Shown: in pieces, positions 9,112 through 20,031 of the stretch
How the letters are laid out: the number at the start of each line of letters is the position of its first letter
Numbering within the stretch: the stretch's first letter is position 1
Source: Acidobacteriota bacterium
GTDB taxonomy: Bacteria > Acidobacteriota > Blastocatellia > RBC074
Assembly (NCBI GenBank): GCA_016710075.1
Contig: JADJLO010000022.1
Span: 71,271 to 135,270, forward strand
Direction of reading: 5' to 3'
Length of the DNA: 64,000 nucleotides
Position numbers and translations under genes: made by a program
The notes under the pieces: generated by a model
Database searches by the model: none
What the model was told of the DNA's origin: nothing
What the model saw: only the letters and a program-made list of their open reading frames with translations

Positions 9112-10398
9112 TCAACTCTGGTCCGTCTCGTTCTTTGATGAATTTCTGAGGCTGAATCCATATTTGAAGCCTTCGCGTGAAACCCAGTCTCTGAAACGTT
9201 TTCTGATGGCGATAATTTGAGTGGCGACATTGTCGAGTCGATCCGATCCGGGATCAGATCGTGTTCCTGCCGCCGCTTCCTGCAGAAGCTTCATTTGTTC
9301 AATCATATCCCGGCGGATTTTTTCAGATACGGCATCGGGCGCCGGCGAATTTTCGAGCGCCTGCCTCGACGCTTCGAGCCGTGAGAAGGCTTCAGCCACC
9401 GGCCTGGCGTCAGCGGCCTTGAAGGCCGAGTCAAAAACCTCTATGACAGCTCGATCGCCCTGCGTGTAATTGTTGAGAAACTTCTGGACGACAATCGATC
9501 GCTGAATCAAATGGGTGCCACTGGTCTGATACGCCCGAAAAAAACTGTATCCGACAATTGCCGAACAGATAACGATCGTCGCCAGTGCCAGCCGTGACAT
9601 TCCTGTGCGCCCGGGGGCGGCATATGGGATGATCAGCGCCAATGCTGCTCCGGAGATGAGCCCGCCGATGTGCGCGGCATTGTCTATGGCCGTAATTGAA
9701 AAGCCTATGAAGAGGTTGATGATGACCACCGGCACTATTCCAGATGTCACCGCCTTCCTGAAGTTCTGAGGAAGCTCGTGTCGATACTTGTAACCAAAGA
9801 CGAAAAGCGCACCGAACAACCCGAAAATCGCTCCGGAAGCTCCGACACCGGCTATCCAGGCGGGACGGGCCATGCCGCCAAAGTAACTTCCGATGACCCC
9901 GCCGATGCCCGCCAGCAAATAGATGAAAAGATAGCGGGATGAACCGTAGATCTTCTCAACCAGCGGCCCGACGTTCCAGATCGCATAAGAATTCGATGCC
10001 AGGTGAAGCAGCCCTCCATGAATGAAGATCGGCGTCACCAGTCTGAACCATTCTCCCTGCCTGAGAAGCTCGTTGGTTTTGGCGCCGAAAGCGACAAGCG
10101 TCCCGAGATCGTTCATATTGATCAGTTCGCTGAAGAAATTACCGCCGGTCACCACCGCCATCACCAGATAAATCACCAGATTAACCGCAAGAATTGCATA
10201 TGTAACCGGCGTCGCCCTCGAAAAAAGCGATCGGATGAAATGATGATCAGCCTTGACCTTGTGCTCTTCAACAACTGCATGGATTGAAATGGCTCCACAA
10301 TTCACACATTGCGGGAGTTCTCCCGGTGTGGGATTCCCGCATCTTTCACATCTTCGTAAAGACACCGGCGAGTTGATGCTCTCAATGTCGCTGCTCAC
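9112..10398 (-). CDS. Rhomboid family intramembrane serine protease with N-terminal zinc ribbon
   Basis: The 428-residue protein starts at a GTG (10398) with AAGGAG upstream. Residues 17-34 hold a CxxC...CxxC ribbon (CERCGNP...CVNCG). A six- to seven-helix rhomboid core follows: the HGGLLHLASN segment, the catalytic Ser188 in GASGAIFG and the catalytic His243 in AAHIGG. After the membrane core there is a soluble helical C-terminal extension of about 150 residues. Rhomboids cleave membrane-anchored proteins within the bilayer; the substrate is unknown. It is divergent from the cytochrome c maturation genes. Confidence 0.92.
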   Translation of the reverse strand: MSSDIESINSPVSLRRCERCGNPTPGELPQCVNCGAISIHAVVEEHKVKADHHFIRSLFSRATPVTYAILAVNLVIYLVMAVVTGGNFFSELINMNDLGTLVAFGAKTNELLRQGEWFRLVTPIFIHGGLLHLASNSYAIWNVGPLVEKIYGSSRYLFIYLLAGIGGVIGSYFGGMARPAWIAGVGASGAIFGLFGALFVFGYKYRHELPQNFRKAVTSGIVPVVIINLFIGFSITAIDNAAHIGGLISGAALALIIPYAAPGRTGMSRLALATIVICSAIVGYSFFRAYQTSGTHLIQRSIVVQKFLNNYTQGDRAVIEVFDSAFKAADARPVAEAFSRLEASRQALENSPAPDAVSEKIRRDMIEQMKLLQEAAAGTRSDPGSDRLDNVATQIIAIRKRFRDWVSREGFKYGFSLRNSSKNETDQS

Positions 10399-10849
10399 TC
10401 AAGCTCCTTTTTGAAATCCTGTCTAATGACTTCAGAAATAATAATGATCATTGTATCCGAGCCCGTCTCCGGCTGTCATTACATTCATGACAATTGTCCC
10501 ATTTCTATCCCTGAATCAATTTTCAAAATGAAACTTCAACGAGCCTGGCTCGATCGGCAAATCGAACTTTGCATGAATCAGGACAATGAGCATATTGCTA
10601 AGCTTGTGCCTGCCTGCTAGACTGTCTTTCTATTGTCATAAGCATGGTCCCGAACCCGTGAATTAGCATGCATAATAGTTATCGACTGGTCATGTCCGGC
10701 CGTAAAAAACCCGGTCAGATTTTTTTTGTCAGTTGTTATAAACAGTCGATAAGCAGATTAATGCAAATAAATAAATATAGTTATCGATCAGGTCAGTTTC
10801 GACTGTCAGGACTGGCCGTAATTTTTGAATCGAGATCTCACTGACAACT
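10399..10849. other. 451-bp divergent intergenic region between the rhomboid gene and resB
   Basis: No convincing gene is present. Two imperfect copies of a motif (core TTATCGA...GGCCGTAA, around 10678-10706 and 10783-10822) flank an A/T-rich stretch. A GACTGG/CCGGTC pairing followed by a T8 run near 10720-10727 resembles a leader attenuator, but with weak support. The region must hold promoters for both flanking genes; I cannot assign them reliably. Confidence 0.4.
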
Positions 10850-12422
10850 ATGAAAGAAAATTCCTTGATTGGCGGCGAGCCTGTTCAGGAGCAGAATCCG
10901 GAAAAGGCGAGCCCAGTAAAAACCAATAAAACTTCCGGTTTAAATTCCTGGATCGACAGTTTTCTCAACCTGATCAGTTCGGTCCCGTTTGGAATCAGCC
11001 TTCTGATTCTGCTGATAACGGCCTGCATGATCGGCATGGTCATCCAGCAACAGGAGCTGGAGTCCTTTTCTGGGTATTATGCGGAACTGACTCCGGGCGA
11101 AAAGATCATATACGGCCGGCTTGGCTTCTTTAACATTTACCATGCCTGGTATTTCAATCTGCTCCTGTTATTACTCAGTCTTAATATCATCCTGGCATCG
11201 ATTGATCATTTCCCCGCGGCCTGGAGCTACATCTCGCGCAAAAAGCTGACCGCGTCTCCGACCTTCGCCTCGACGCAGAAGTTCAGGGAGAAGGTGGAAG
11301 TACCGCAACTCGACAGGAAGCAGCTTACTGAACGGGCAGTCAAAGCCGCAAAACATCTGCGCTTCAAGGTCCGCGTCACAGAAGAGGATGCACGGACCAC
11401 TGTTTTTTGCCGAGCGGGGCGTCTGGAACCGGCTTGGAGCTTACGTCGTGCATGTCGGCCTGCTGACAATCTTTGTCGGCGGGTACCTGACCAGCCGCGG
11501 ATACACAGGAAACCTGCAGGTCGCCCCAGATCAGTCGGAAAACAAGATGTCTCAGGCGGTCTTCAACCTGGAGAATGCGACAAACCAATTCGCCATCGGC
11601 TCTCGCGATTTGAAGCTTCCCTTCACCATCGAGGGTGTCGACATTGAGCAGAAGCTGATCAACAAGGATGGCGGGATTGAAGTTCCCAACACTCTGGACT
11701 GGCTGACGCGGATCAAGATTCACGATGAGGAGACCGGCAAGGAGACCGAGGCGCTGATACACATGAACAGCCCATTCGATTATCGGGGCTATCGATTATT
11801 CCAGGCATCATACGTACAGATGGGAAGCGCGAGATCGATCAAACTTCGCGTGACCCCTGCCACCCCTGCTGCAGGTGGAACGACAGAAGAGATTTCCATT
11901 CAGAGAAATGGCGAGACGAAACTCTCTGACGGCACCCGTGTCAAGTATGTCGAATTTAACCCTCACATCACTTTCACGCAGGACAGCAAAATCGACTTCG
12001 GATCGGCACAGTACGAAAATCCGGGGGCGCATCTCATCTACATCACTCCTGACGGCAAGGAGGGTGATGTCTGGGCTTTCAATGAAAAATTCATTGGAGA
12101 AATATCCTCCGCGCCATTTCTGAAATCAAAATTCCTGAGCGACCCTAAATATCAATTCGTTCTGACCGATTTTCAGAAGGTCGGGCAGGCGCATATACTT
12201 TCAGTTCAGTATGACCCCGGCGCGAAAGTCGTGTATGTGGGATTTACGATCCTTTGTCTGACGCTGATCTTTATCTTCTTCTTTTCGCATCAACGTCTCT
12301 GGATAGTCATTGAAGACGGCAAGGTGAACATGGGCGGCGATTCGAACCGCAATCGTCTCGGTTTTGAAGACCGGGCGAGAAAGCTCGCGGATCTGATCCG
12401 CGGCACACAGGCAACATCGTAG
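10850..12422 (+). CDS. resB: Cytochrome c biogenesis protein ResB, interrupted by a one-base frameshift
   Basis: ResB/Ccs1 works with CcsA/ResC in system II haem delivery to apocytochrome c. The first frame (from ATG 10850) has the N-terminal membrane pair (VPFGISLLILLITACMIGMV) and stops at 11647. The second frame, open to 12422, carries FAERGVWNRLGAYVVHVGLL, the large periplasmic domain and the last membrane helix (VGFTILCLTLIFIFFF). They join at a T6 run (11403-11408): removing one T gives TTVFAERGVW, which fits the family, and a protein of about 523 residues. The following intact ccsA argues that the gene works and the extra T is a sequence error or recent mutation. Confidence 0.88.
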
Positions 12423-12481
12423 TTTTTCTTTTCTCAATAATTGGTTCTCAAGCAAGAATTTTTTACAATTGGAGGTAAGTA

Positions 12482-14119
<1,638 letters not shown>

Positions 14120-14148
14120 GTCCCGGGTCCAATTCTGACCTCAAAGGC

Positions 14149-14195
14149 AAAAATCAAAAGTTTATCAAAGGGCTTTTGATTTTTGACTTTTTTTT
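14149..14195 (+). terminator. Terminator-like hairpin built from heptameric repeats
   Basis: A 12-bp perfect inverted repeat, AAAAATCAAAAG (14149-14160) and CTTTTGATTTTT (14173-14184), is followed by GAC and a T8 run. It starts 30 bp after the ccsA stop. The right arm reads as TTTTGAY heptads, the same style of repeat seen at 32450, 37401 and 50977. Confidence 0.65.
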
Positions 14196-15711
14196 GGTAC
14201 TGCCCTTGCCGGAACAAAAGATCAATCAAAACAAAACAGCCATTTTATGGCTGGTATTTTTTTCAATAGCCGGAATACTGACAATCACGCTATACAAGGA
14301 CGGCGAGCAGCAGGATTCGGGTTATCACTACCTGTTTGCCAGATGGGCATTCAGATATCCCGAATATTTCGTAAGTGTCTGGGGCCGGCCATTATTTACA
14401 CTCCTCTATTCACTGCCCGCGCAACTTGGCTATCAAATCGCTCGACTCTCGACCTTGATTATTTGCCTGCTTACAGGATGGCAGACATACAAGCTTTCGG
14501 ATCGATTGGGTGCGCCAAAATCCGCCCGTGCCATCCCATTTCTATTTCTGCAACCTGCCTTTTTCCTGATTAGCGGGACGGTGCTGACTGAACCGTTATT
14601 CGCTCTGATCATGGCGATCGTCATCAGGATTCAACTCTCGGGCAGACTGCTTCTGGCCTCGTTTATCGCATCCTCTTTGATCATGGTCAGACCCGAGGGT
14701 TTTTTCGTTGGAATCATTTACGGTTTTTTCATTCTACTCGATCGGAAATCTCAGGCAGGCCTTCCCTCAAGGCTCGTTAAGACGCTTGTTCTCGGCATTG
14801 GCATGCTGGTCTGGTGGAGCGCCGCAATGATTATCACCAGGGATCCGTTATGGATCGCGCACAATTGGCCCCCGGACTGGCAGGCCTTGGGAAAAGCCAA
14901 CGGCACGGGTCCGATCTGGTGGTATTTGGCCATGCTGCCATTGATCGTGGGCCCTCTGCTATTGCTGCCATTCCTCATAGGTTTCAAGCATCTGCTGGCG
15001 GAGAGGAAGTTTCTTGCCGGGCTGTCCATCTTCATTATCCTGCTCTGTCTGCATTCCCTGATGTTCTGGCAGGGCTGGTTTGGCTCCGCAGGGTACCCTA
15101 GATATTTTGTCTGCGTCTCTCCAATTACGGCGATCATCTCGATGACCGGCTGGAACGTTTTTGAAGATAAGCTGACCCGCCATTGGCAGACCCTTGTTCC
15201 CTTCTTCTCAGGAACTCTTTTTTCTCTATCACTCGTCTTTTGTATCTTCTACATAGACGGCTGGAGATCCACCAGAGATGCATTTGCTGTTGACGAGATG
15301 ACCGCCTGGTTAAAAAACCATGACATCAGGTTCAAGAGACTGATTACCAGCCAGGCCTACATGAGAATCGCCCTTGATCGCGATCCTCTTGAAAACGCTG
15401 ATTTCAGCAGCCACTTCGGCAAAAACATCGAGTTGATCGCCGGCGCCGCTCCTGGAACTCTGATTTTCTGGGACTCCGATACTGGAGTGAAATGGTACCG
15501 ACTCAAGGCTGATGACATTGATGGAGCAGGATACACGGAATTGAGGTCGGAATCCTATTCGATAAAAGGTTACTTACCCTGGCCGGACTGGAAGCTTTTT
15601 GGCGGACCGCGGTATCAGACGCTGCACGTCTTCATCAAGCCCGAGATCAGGCCCGAGATCAGGCCCGAGATCAGGCCCGAGATCAGGCCCGAGTTGGAAC
15701 GGAACAAATAA
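14194..15711 (+). CDS. Multi-pass membrane protein, possible GT-C/PMT-like glycosyltransferase
   Basis: The frame is open from 13933, but the part before about 14190 overlaps ccsA and its terminator and is not protein-like. The first plausible starts are TTG codons at 14194 or 14206; there is no early ATG. The protein has about ten hydrophobic helices, a GEQQDSGYHYLFARWAFR segment after helix 1 (an acidic site at the usual place for GT-C enzymes), and RPEG and PRYFV motifs as in PMT-like transferases. The C-terminal ~120 residues are soluble. It ends with PEIR repeated four times plus PEL. Family assignment is by architecture only. Confidence 0.6.
   Translation: MVLPLPEQKINQNKTAILWLVFFSIAGILTITLYKDGEQQDSGYHYLFARWAFRYPEYFVSVWGRPLFTLLYSLPAQLGYQIARLSTLIICLLTGWQTYKLSDRLGAPKSARAIPFLFLQPAFFLISGTVLTEPLFALIMAIVIRIQLSGRLLLASFIASSLIMVRPEGFFVGIIYGFFILLDRKSQAGLPSRLVKTLVLGIGMLVWWSAAMIITRDPLWIAHNWPPDWQALGKANGTGPIWWYLAMLPLIVGPLLLLPFLIGFKHLLAERKFLAGLSIFIILLCLHSLMFWQGWFGSAGYPRYFVCVSPITAIISMTGWNVFEDKLTRHWQTLVPFFSGTLFSLSLVFCIFYIDGWRSTRDAFAVDEMTAWLKNHDIRFKRLITSQAYMRIALDRDPLENADFSSHFGKNIELIAGAAPGTLIFWDSDTGVKWYRLKADDIDGAGYTELRSESYSIKGYLPWPDWKLFGGPRYQTLHVFIKPEIRPEIRPEIRPEIRPELERNK
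15640..15697 (+). repeat. 12-bp tandem repeat (4 exact copies plus a partial fifth)
   Basis: The unit CCCGAGATCAGG repeats at 15640-15651, 15652-15663, 15664-15675 and 15676-15687, with a partial copy to 15697. It encodes PEIR repeats at the very C-terminus of the membrane protein. Copies are identical, which suggests recent slippage expansion. Confidence 0.95.
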
Positions 15712-15803
15712 TAAAGGCGGCATTTATCGGCAGGAGGATCGCTGGAACTCATTTAAGCCCGCCGCTGACCTCCCGCCAATTTTTCATCCCGTTGTAAAAG
15801 CCT

Positions 15804-18800
15804 TTAGGGGTTAACGAACAGGCCGCTTCGCAATCTCACGGATTTTCCGTTCGGATTGATGACGTAGACATCGCGAAAACCCAGTGTGGTGCCCGCGGTA
15901 ACCTCGACAGTGACAACGATTCTGTCCTCTTCAATTGAGATGTAGTTCAGAATATTCAGTCCATCTTTTCCGAAGCGTATCTCCGAAGCAGGGTGGAACC
16001 CGGTGCCTGTCAAGATGAGATTTACTGTCGTATTCCGATTCAGGCGATTGGGTGATGCGGTAAAAACAGCCAGGTCCCGCGGCAGGATATCAACCATGTA
16101 AGGCCCGCCTGTCGTGATGCCGTCATTGCCGTCAAAGACAACCACTTTGATATCGTGAATCCCAACCTTCAACTGAATATTGATTACCGGGCCCTTTCCA
16201 ATCACCAAATCCCCGTCATACCAGGTGAAGGAAAGGCTATCTCGATCGGGATCACTTGAGCCGGACGCATCGAGTGTCAAATCAGCTCCGAATTTGGTGG
16301 TGGCCTGAATCGTACCCGGGAATGGAAGAATTGAAACAATCGGAGGCTTGTTGAGGCTGTTGCCGCTTCCGCTGTTGTCATTCGGAATATCGCTGATGGT
16401 AATTCTGAATGGCAGGGTGGTAAAAGCCTGTCCCCTGGAATCCAGGGCTACGACGCGAAGATTACCCGAGACCGCAGGATCACCCTTTTTTGGAGCTATG
16501 CGCAACACGGCAGTCCTGTCCCCGGGGTTTCCGCTGATGATCCATGCATAAGGCGAATTACCCGAAAGATTGAAGGTCACCGGGTCGCCATCTGGATCCT
16601 CCGCCTGGAGCGCAATATCCCTGACTTCACCGGCCGCAACGAACTGGTCGTTGAGATTACCCATCCTGGGCGCCTTACTGGCTGCCACGCCGCCGATTTG
16701 CGCTGCTGTTGATCCCTTGGCAACATTGACTTCAAGGCTGGCCGTCGATGAATTGCCGGCTTTGTCTTTCGCTGTAAAGGTTACCAGGGTTTTGCCGATC
16801 TGAAAGACGCTTCCCGAAGCTTTGGATGATTTCACGGCCACTATGCCGTCAACCATGTCAAAGGCCACCGGCATGTCGAAACTGACAGCTCCTCCGGAGT
16901 CCGAGGCGGTGACCAGATTGACGGTCGATGGCAACCCGCTTATCTGCGGCGGGGTCGTATCAACCACCGTGACCGTCTGATCCTCCGCACTACTGGAGGC
17001 TCCATTGCCGTCAGTGACGACAAGGCTGATAGTATGTGAACCAATAGACAAATTGCGATCTGATACTCTCGCCGTGGATATGACCTGATTATTGTCGCTC
17101 CATTTGAATGACAAAGGATCGTCAATATCCGGATCACTGGAATCAGTGCCGTCAAGCCTGACTATCGTGCCGCCGGCTCGCCTCGCTTCAACCTGCAATC
17201 CAATGGTTTCAGCCAATGCCGTCGGAGGATTGTTGTTGGGATTGATTGAGAGAATCTTTATCGACTGGGTATCCGCCGTACTCAGAATATGCAGATTTCC
17301 ATCCCCGCTGATCCCTCCACGCCATCCATTATTCCCGACAACATTGAACGGGGAGAGACTCTGATTTATCGCCCAGGGAAGAATCGGAGTGAAAGAAGTG
17401 ATTTTCAACCACCCATTCTCACCAGACAGAATGGGGCTTGTCACAGGAGGCTGAATGGCTGAAGGTCGAACCTGACTCAGTCTGGCCTCGTTCCGCGGGA
17501 TACTCGCATTGACCGCGTTTGCCTTGTCGTCATAGAGCATCAAACTCGCCGCACCACGGGTATTCGGAGGCTCGAGCATGCTTGCCGCGGGCCTCGCAAA
17601 TCCGACAGCAGTATTGTTTTCCGTCTGATTCGGCACAAATGCCAGCCCTGTCGTAGCCGGCAAACGGTCATAATTCCCCCCATCGAAAATCAAATCAGCG
17701 GTTTCATTATCATCATTTCGCTTGACGTCTTCAGTCGTATTTTTGCCAACCGCCAGGGCATTGAATGAGGTCTTGAGCCCCCCGGTCTCCTCCACCTGCG
17801 CGCTTCCTATCAGGTGATTGAAATGCACCGGCAAGGCACGATTGTCAATTGCAACAATCATCACCCAACCCTTCTGGTTAGGTGAAAACTCATCTGGATT
17901 GATGACGATGGTCTGCAGGTTCTGCAACGATAATATCGTCTCCTTTACTTCAGGCTTTCCGGCCAGACCGCTGAAGAAGGCGCGCAGTTTGATCTTCTGA
18001 GTCGGATTGGTATTGGTCACCATGATCCTGGTGGCGCCGTTCTCACCTGTCACATATCTGGGATAGATCAGAATGCTGCCGGCTCTCGACTCGCTCGCTC
18101 CCTGCGAACTGTTGGTAGCGGCAGGAAGATCGGTGGTGACTACATCATCAACCGGGTTGTCGGGAAATCTGACAGGAACCGTTATCTTGCAGGACTGAAC
18201 CCAATCGAGCGCCTGCATTATCCGGGCATTATGAAGCGGTTCCTTTTCGCCATCGGTCAGACTGAGACCGATGACAGGAAGATCGTTATCCTGATCATCC
18301 TTTGCATTGAATGTCGCCCATCCTGACCTGTTTGCAGAAACAACCGTGTTGAACTGCGGGGCTGTCCAGATTGACGAGGGGTCAGAGTAGAGTGCAAAAC
18401 TCACATTATGCTTCTGCGACCATCCTGTTCCGGTGTAATCATACGCTGTTGCTTCAAGATGAAACGAGTTGGCGAGCAGCCCGCTGAGATCGCTGATCGG
18501 GCTGATCACAGAAATGTCCGTTTTTACCGCCGGTCCGGCGACATTATCCTGATTTTGAAGACTGTCAATCGCGACAACCTTCGGCAATCTGTCGTATTCG
18601 ACTCCGTTAAAAAGGACGTCGGCAGTATATTCCTGGGCATTGATTTTGACCGGGCCCGCACTGCGTTTTGCCGCCGAAAAAGCGTTGTATCCCGCCTCAT
18701 GCCCATGATTATCCATAATATGAGCATTGCCGATCAGCCAGTTGAACTGTGTCGGCAGCCCCATTGAGTTTACCGCCAGGGCGATCATATATCCGGTCTC

Positions 18801-19259
18801 TCCCGGCACCTCACGGCTCGCCAGAAATGTCATCGATTGATTTGGAACCAGAGTCACAAATCGTTCGTCAATCAGGCCGTTGTACACATAGAAAATTCTG
18901 ACAATTACCGAATCCTTGGGATTGGTATTCGTCACAGTCATAAGTGTATTGATCAAGTTGGGCCTGCTGATGTCGCTGGTGAACCTGGGATAGAAAAGGA
19001 TGCTGCCGGGCTTGCTGCTGGCAGCCGCGCTTCGCGCCGCATTCGATCCCGTATTCGGCACACCCGGCCCTATCTGTGGCTGTGTCGGATCAGTCTGCGA
19101 TTGCATGGCTATTGCCGCTACACTGAAATCCGACCTTAAATATCCACCTGCAAATGCGCCTGTAATAACGGAGGATAGCAAAATGACCGCGGCCAATCTA
19201 ACTATTCCAAAGTGAGGGATTGCAAAATTCTTAAGTGTCATTCCTGGGACATACGACAT
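15804..19259 (-). CDS. Large secreted multidomain protein with two novel-looking modules, PKD/HYR/Ig-like and IPT/TIG domains
   Basis: The 1151-residue protein has an N-terminal signal or anchor (about 18-40). Two homologous modules cover about 83-365 and 392-668; each begins (K/R)-(P/A)GSIL-YPR(F/Y), continues with VTNTNP, then F(N)(W/H)LIG(N/S)A and (F)(N/D)G--YDRLP. After these come a PKD-like domain (about 676-766), an HYR-like domain (about 768-847, FTAKDKAGNSSTAS), a cadherin/Ig-like segment (860-957), a second PKD-like domain (972-1060) and a C-terminal IPT/TIG domain (TGTGFHPASEIRFG). AGGAG precedes the ATG at 19259. It is probably an exported surface or adhesive protein; no catalytic motif is visible. 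The 355-aa-frame protein encoded at 20032 carries a third copy of the module. Confidence 0.85.
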   Translation of the reverse strand: MSYVPGMTLKNFAIPHFGIVRLAAVILLSSVITGAFAGGYLRSDFSVAAIAMQSQTDPTQPQIGPGVPNTGSNAARSAAASSKPGSILFYPRFTSDISRPNLINTLMTVTNTNPKDSVIVRIFYVYNGLIDERFVTLVPNQSMTFLASREVPGETGYMIALAVNSMGLPTQFNWLIGNAHIMDNHGHEAGYNAFSAAKRSAGPVKINAQEYTADVLFNGVEYDRLPKVVAIDSLQNQDNVAGPAVKTDISVISPISDLSGLLANSFHLEATAYDYTGTGWSQKHNVSFALYSDPSSIWTAPQFNTVVSANRSGWATFNAKDDQDNDLPVIGLSLTDGEKEPLHNARIMQALDWVQSCKITVPVRFPDNPVDDVVTTDLPAATNSSQGASESRAGSILIYPRYVTGENGATRIMVTNTNPTQKIKLRAFFSGLAGKPEVKETILSLQNLQTIVINPDEFSPNQKGWVMIVAIDNRALPVHFNHLIGSAQVEETGGLKTSFNALAVGKNTTEDVKRNDDNETADLIFDGGNYDRLPATTGLAFVPNQTENNTAVGFARPAASMLEPPNTRGAASLMLYDDKANAVNASIPRNEARLSQVRPSAIQPPVTSPILSGENGWLKITSFTPILPWAINQSLSPFNVVGNNGWRGGISGDGNLHILSTADTQSIKILSINPNNNPPTALAETIGLQVEARRAGGTIVRLDGTDSSDPDIDDPLSFKWSDNNQVISTARVSDRNLSIGSHTISLVVTDGNGASSSAEDQTVTVVDTTPPQISGLPSTVNLVTASDSGGAVSFDMPVAFDMVDGIVAVKSSKASGSVFQIGKTLVTFTAKDKAGNSSTASLEVNVAKGSTAAQIGGVAASKAPRMGNLNDQFVAAGEVRDIALQAEDPDGDPVTFNLSGNSPYAWIISGNPGDRTAVLRIAPKKGDPAVSGNLRVVALDSRGQAFTTLPFRITISDIPNDNSGSGNSLNKPPIVSILPFPGTIQATTKFGADLTLDASGSSDPDRDSLSFTWYDGDLVIGKGPVINIQLKVGIHDIKVVVFDGNDGITTGGPYMVDILPRDLAVFTASPNRLNRNTTVNLILTGTGFHPASEIRFGKDGLNILNYISIEEDRIVVTVEVTAGTTLGFRDVYVINPNGKSVRLRSGLFVNP

Positions 19260-19322
19260 GGCTCGCTCCTATTATTTCTGGAGTCAAATCAACAGTTTTC
19301 GGGGATGAATCTATCTCTCTTC

Positions 19323-19420
19323 GCCCTCAAACCGGCCATTGATGCTTGCTGGACCTCGAAATGGTCCGGGCTGCCTAGGCCAGGATACGGGAAAGACTCT
19401 CTAATTCCTGTTTGCCGGGC
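19323..19420 (-). promoter_or_regulatory. Possible structured 5' leader of the 1151-aa secreted protein
   Basis: GCCC-CAAAC (19323-19332) can pair with GTTTG-GGGC (19410-19420). Inside it are GGACC/GGTCC (19351-19355 with 19363-19367) and CAGGA/TCCTG (19381-19385 with 19406-19410). The stems form a closed multibranch fold about 65 nt upstream of the start codon. I could not match it to c-di-GMP, cobalamin, TPP or other riboswitch consensus sequences. Confidence 0.3.
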
Positions 19421-19447
19421 GAGGATCAGTCTCTCATCCCCCGGAAA

Positions 19448-19473
19448 ATATCATTAAGAGGCCTTAATGATAT
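19448..19473. repeat. Perfect 11-bp inverted repeat
   Basis: ATATCATTAAG (19448-19458) and CTTAATGATAT (19463-19473) flank a 4-nt loop. With no T-run on either side it is more like an operator or cruciform site than a terminator. Confidence 0.6.
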
Positions 19474-19919
19474 TCTCCTGAAGAATGAGAATAATCCGGT
19501 GTGTTGATACCGAATTTTTATTTATTTGAGAAAGGTCTAAACCGTGGGGATATGCGCTGATTTCAGTGACCCGCGAAAAATATCATAATACCAGCCAACC
19601 CCGCAAGAAATTATCGCTACTAAGAGTGTTGAAAACGAACTTGCAATGAAATTTGTAAGCTAAACTCATTAAAATCATTGCATATGGACCTATTAGCTGT
19701 GCTAAGATGTCACGTGTCCCCGATTGGTTGCATTTAGACTGCTGACTCGGTGAAGGTGACAATACAGATTTTGCTTAAGTTTCGACTTTGAGTGATTACT
19801 TGACATCACTTCAGACAGAGTCCGGTTGGCAGGTCGATCGCCAGTTTCGCCAGTTTAAGAGGATAGTAGAGTTATTTGCCCGACTGCCTCAATCGACATC
19901 AGCGAGTTAGATCAGCTGT

Positions 19920-19978
19920 AGTCTCAGACGGGATTGAATGGCTGCCTCTTATCGAAAAACTTCAATCCGCCTCAGACT
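19920..19978 (+). promoter_or_regulatory. Leader stem upstream of the secreted-module gene
   Basis: AGTCT (19920-19924) pairs with AGACT (19974-19978), and GGATTGAA (19931-19938) with TTCAATCC (19961-19968), giving a stem interrupted by a small internal loop. It ends 53 nt before the ATG at 20032 and is probably in the 5' UTR. Confidence 0.4.
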
Positions 19979-20031
19979 CTGCAAACATGCAATCTATTAT
20001 TAAAGACTGCAATAAATATTCGGAGGGATTT

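Larger units (their letters stand above)
19260..20031. other. 772-bp divergent intergenic region with several inverted repeats
   Basis: It separates two divergent genes that share the same secreted module. No gene is seen, only putative leader structures: a multi-stem fold at 19323-19420, a perfect 11-bp hairpin at 19448-19473 and a two-part stem at 19920-19978. These may be RNA leaders or operator sites. Confidence 0.5.

Noticed and set aside
10411..10620. 69-aa plus-strand open frame in the rhomboid-resB gap
   Set aside because: No ribosome site and no protein-like composition.
19323..19420. Cyclic-di-GMP-I (GEMM) riboswitch
   Set aside because: The minus strand contains GGCAAAC as in GEMM, but the tetraloop/receptor and the ACGCAAAGCC core are absent.
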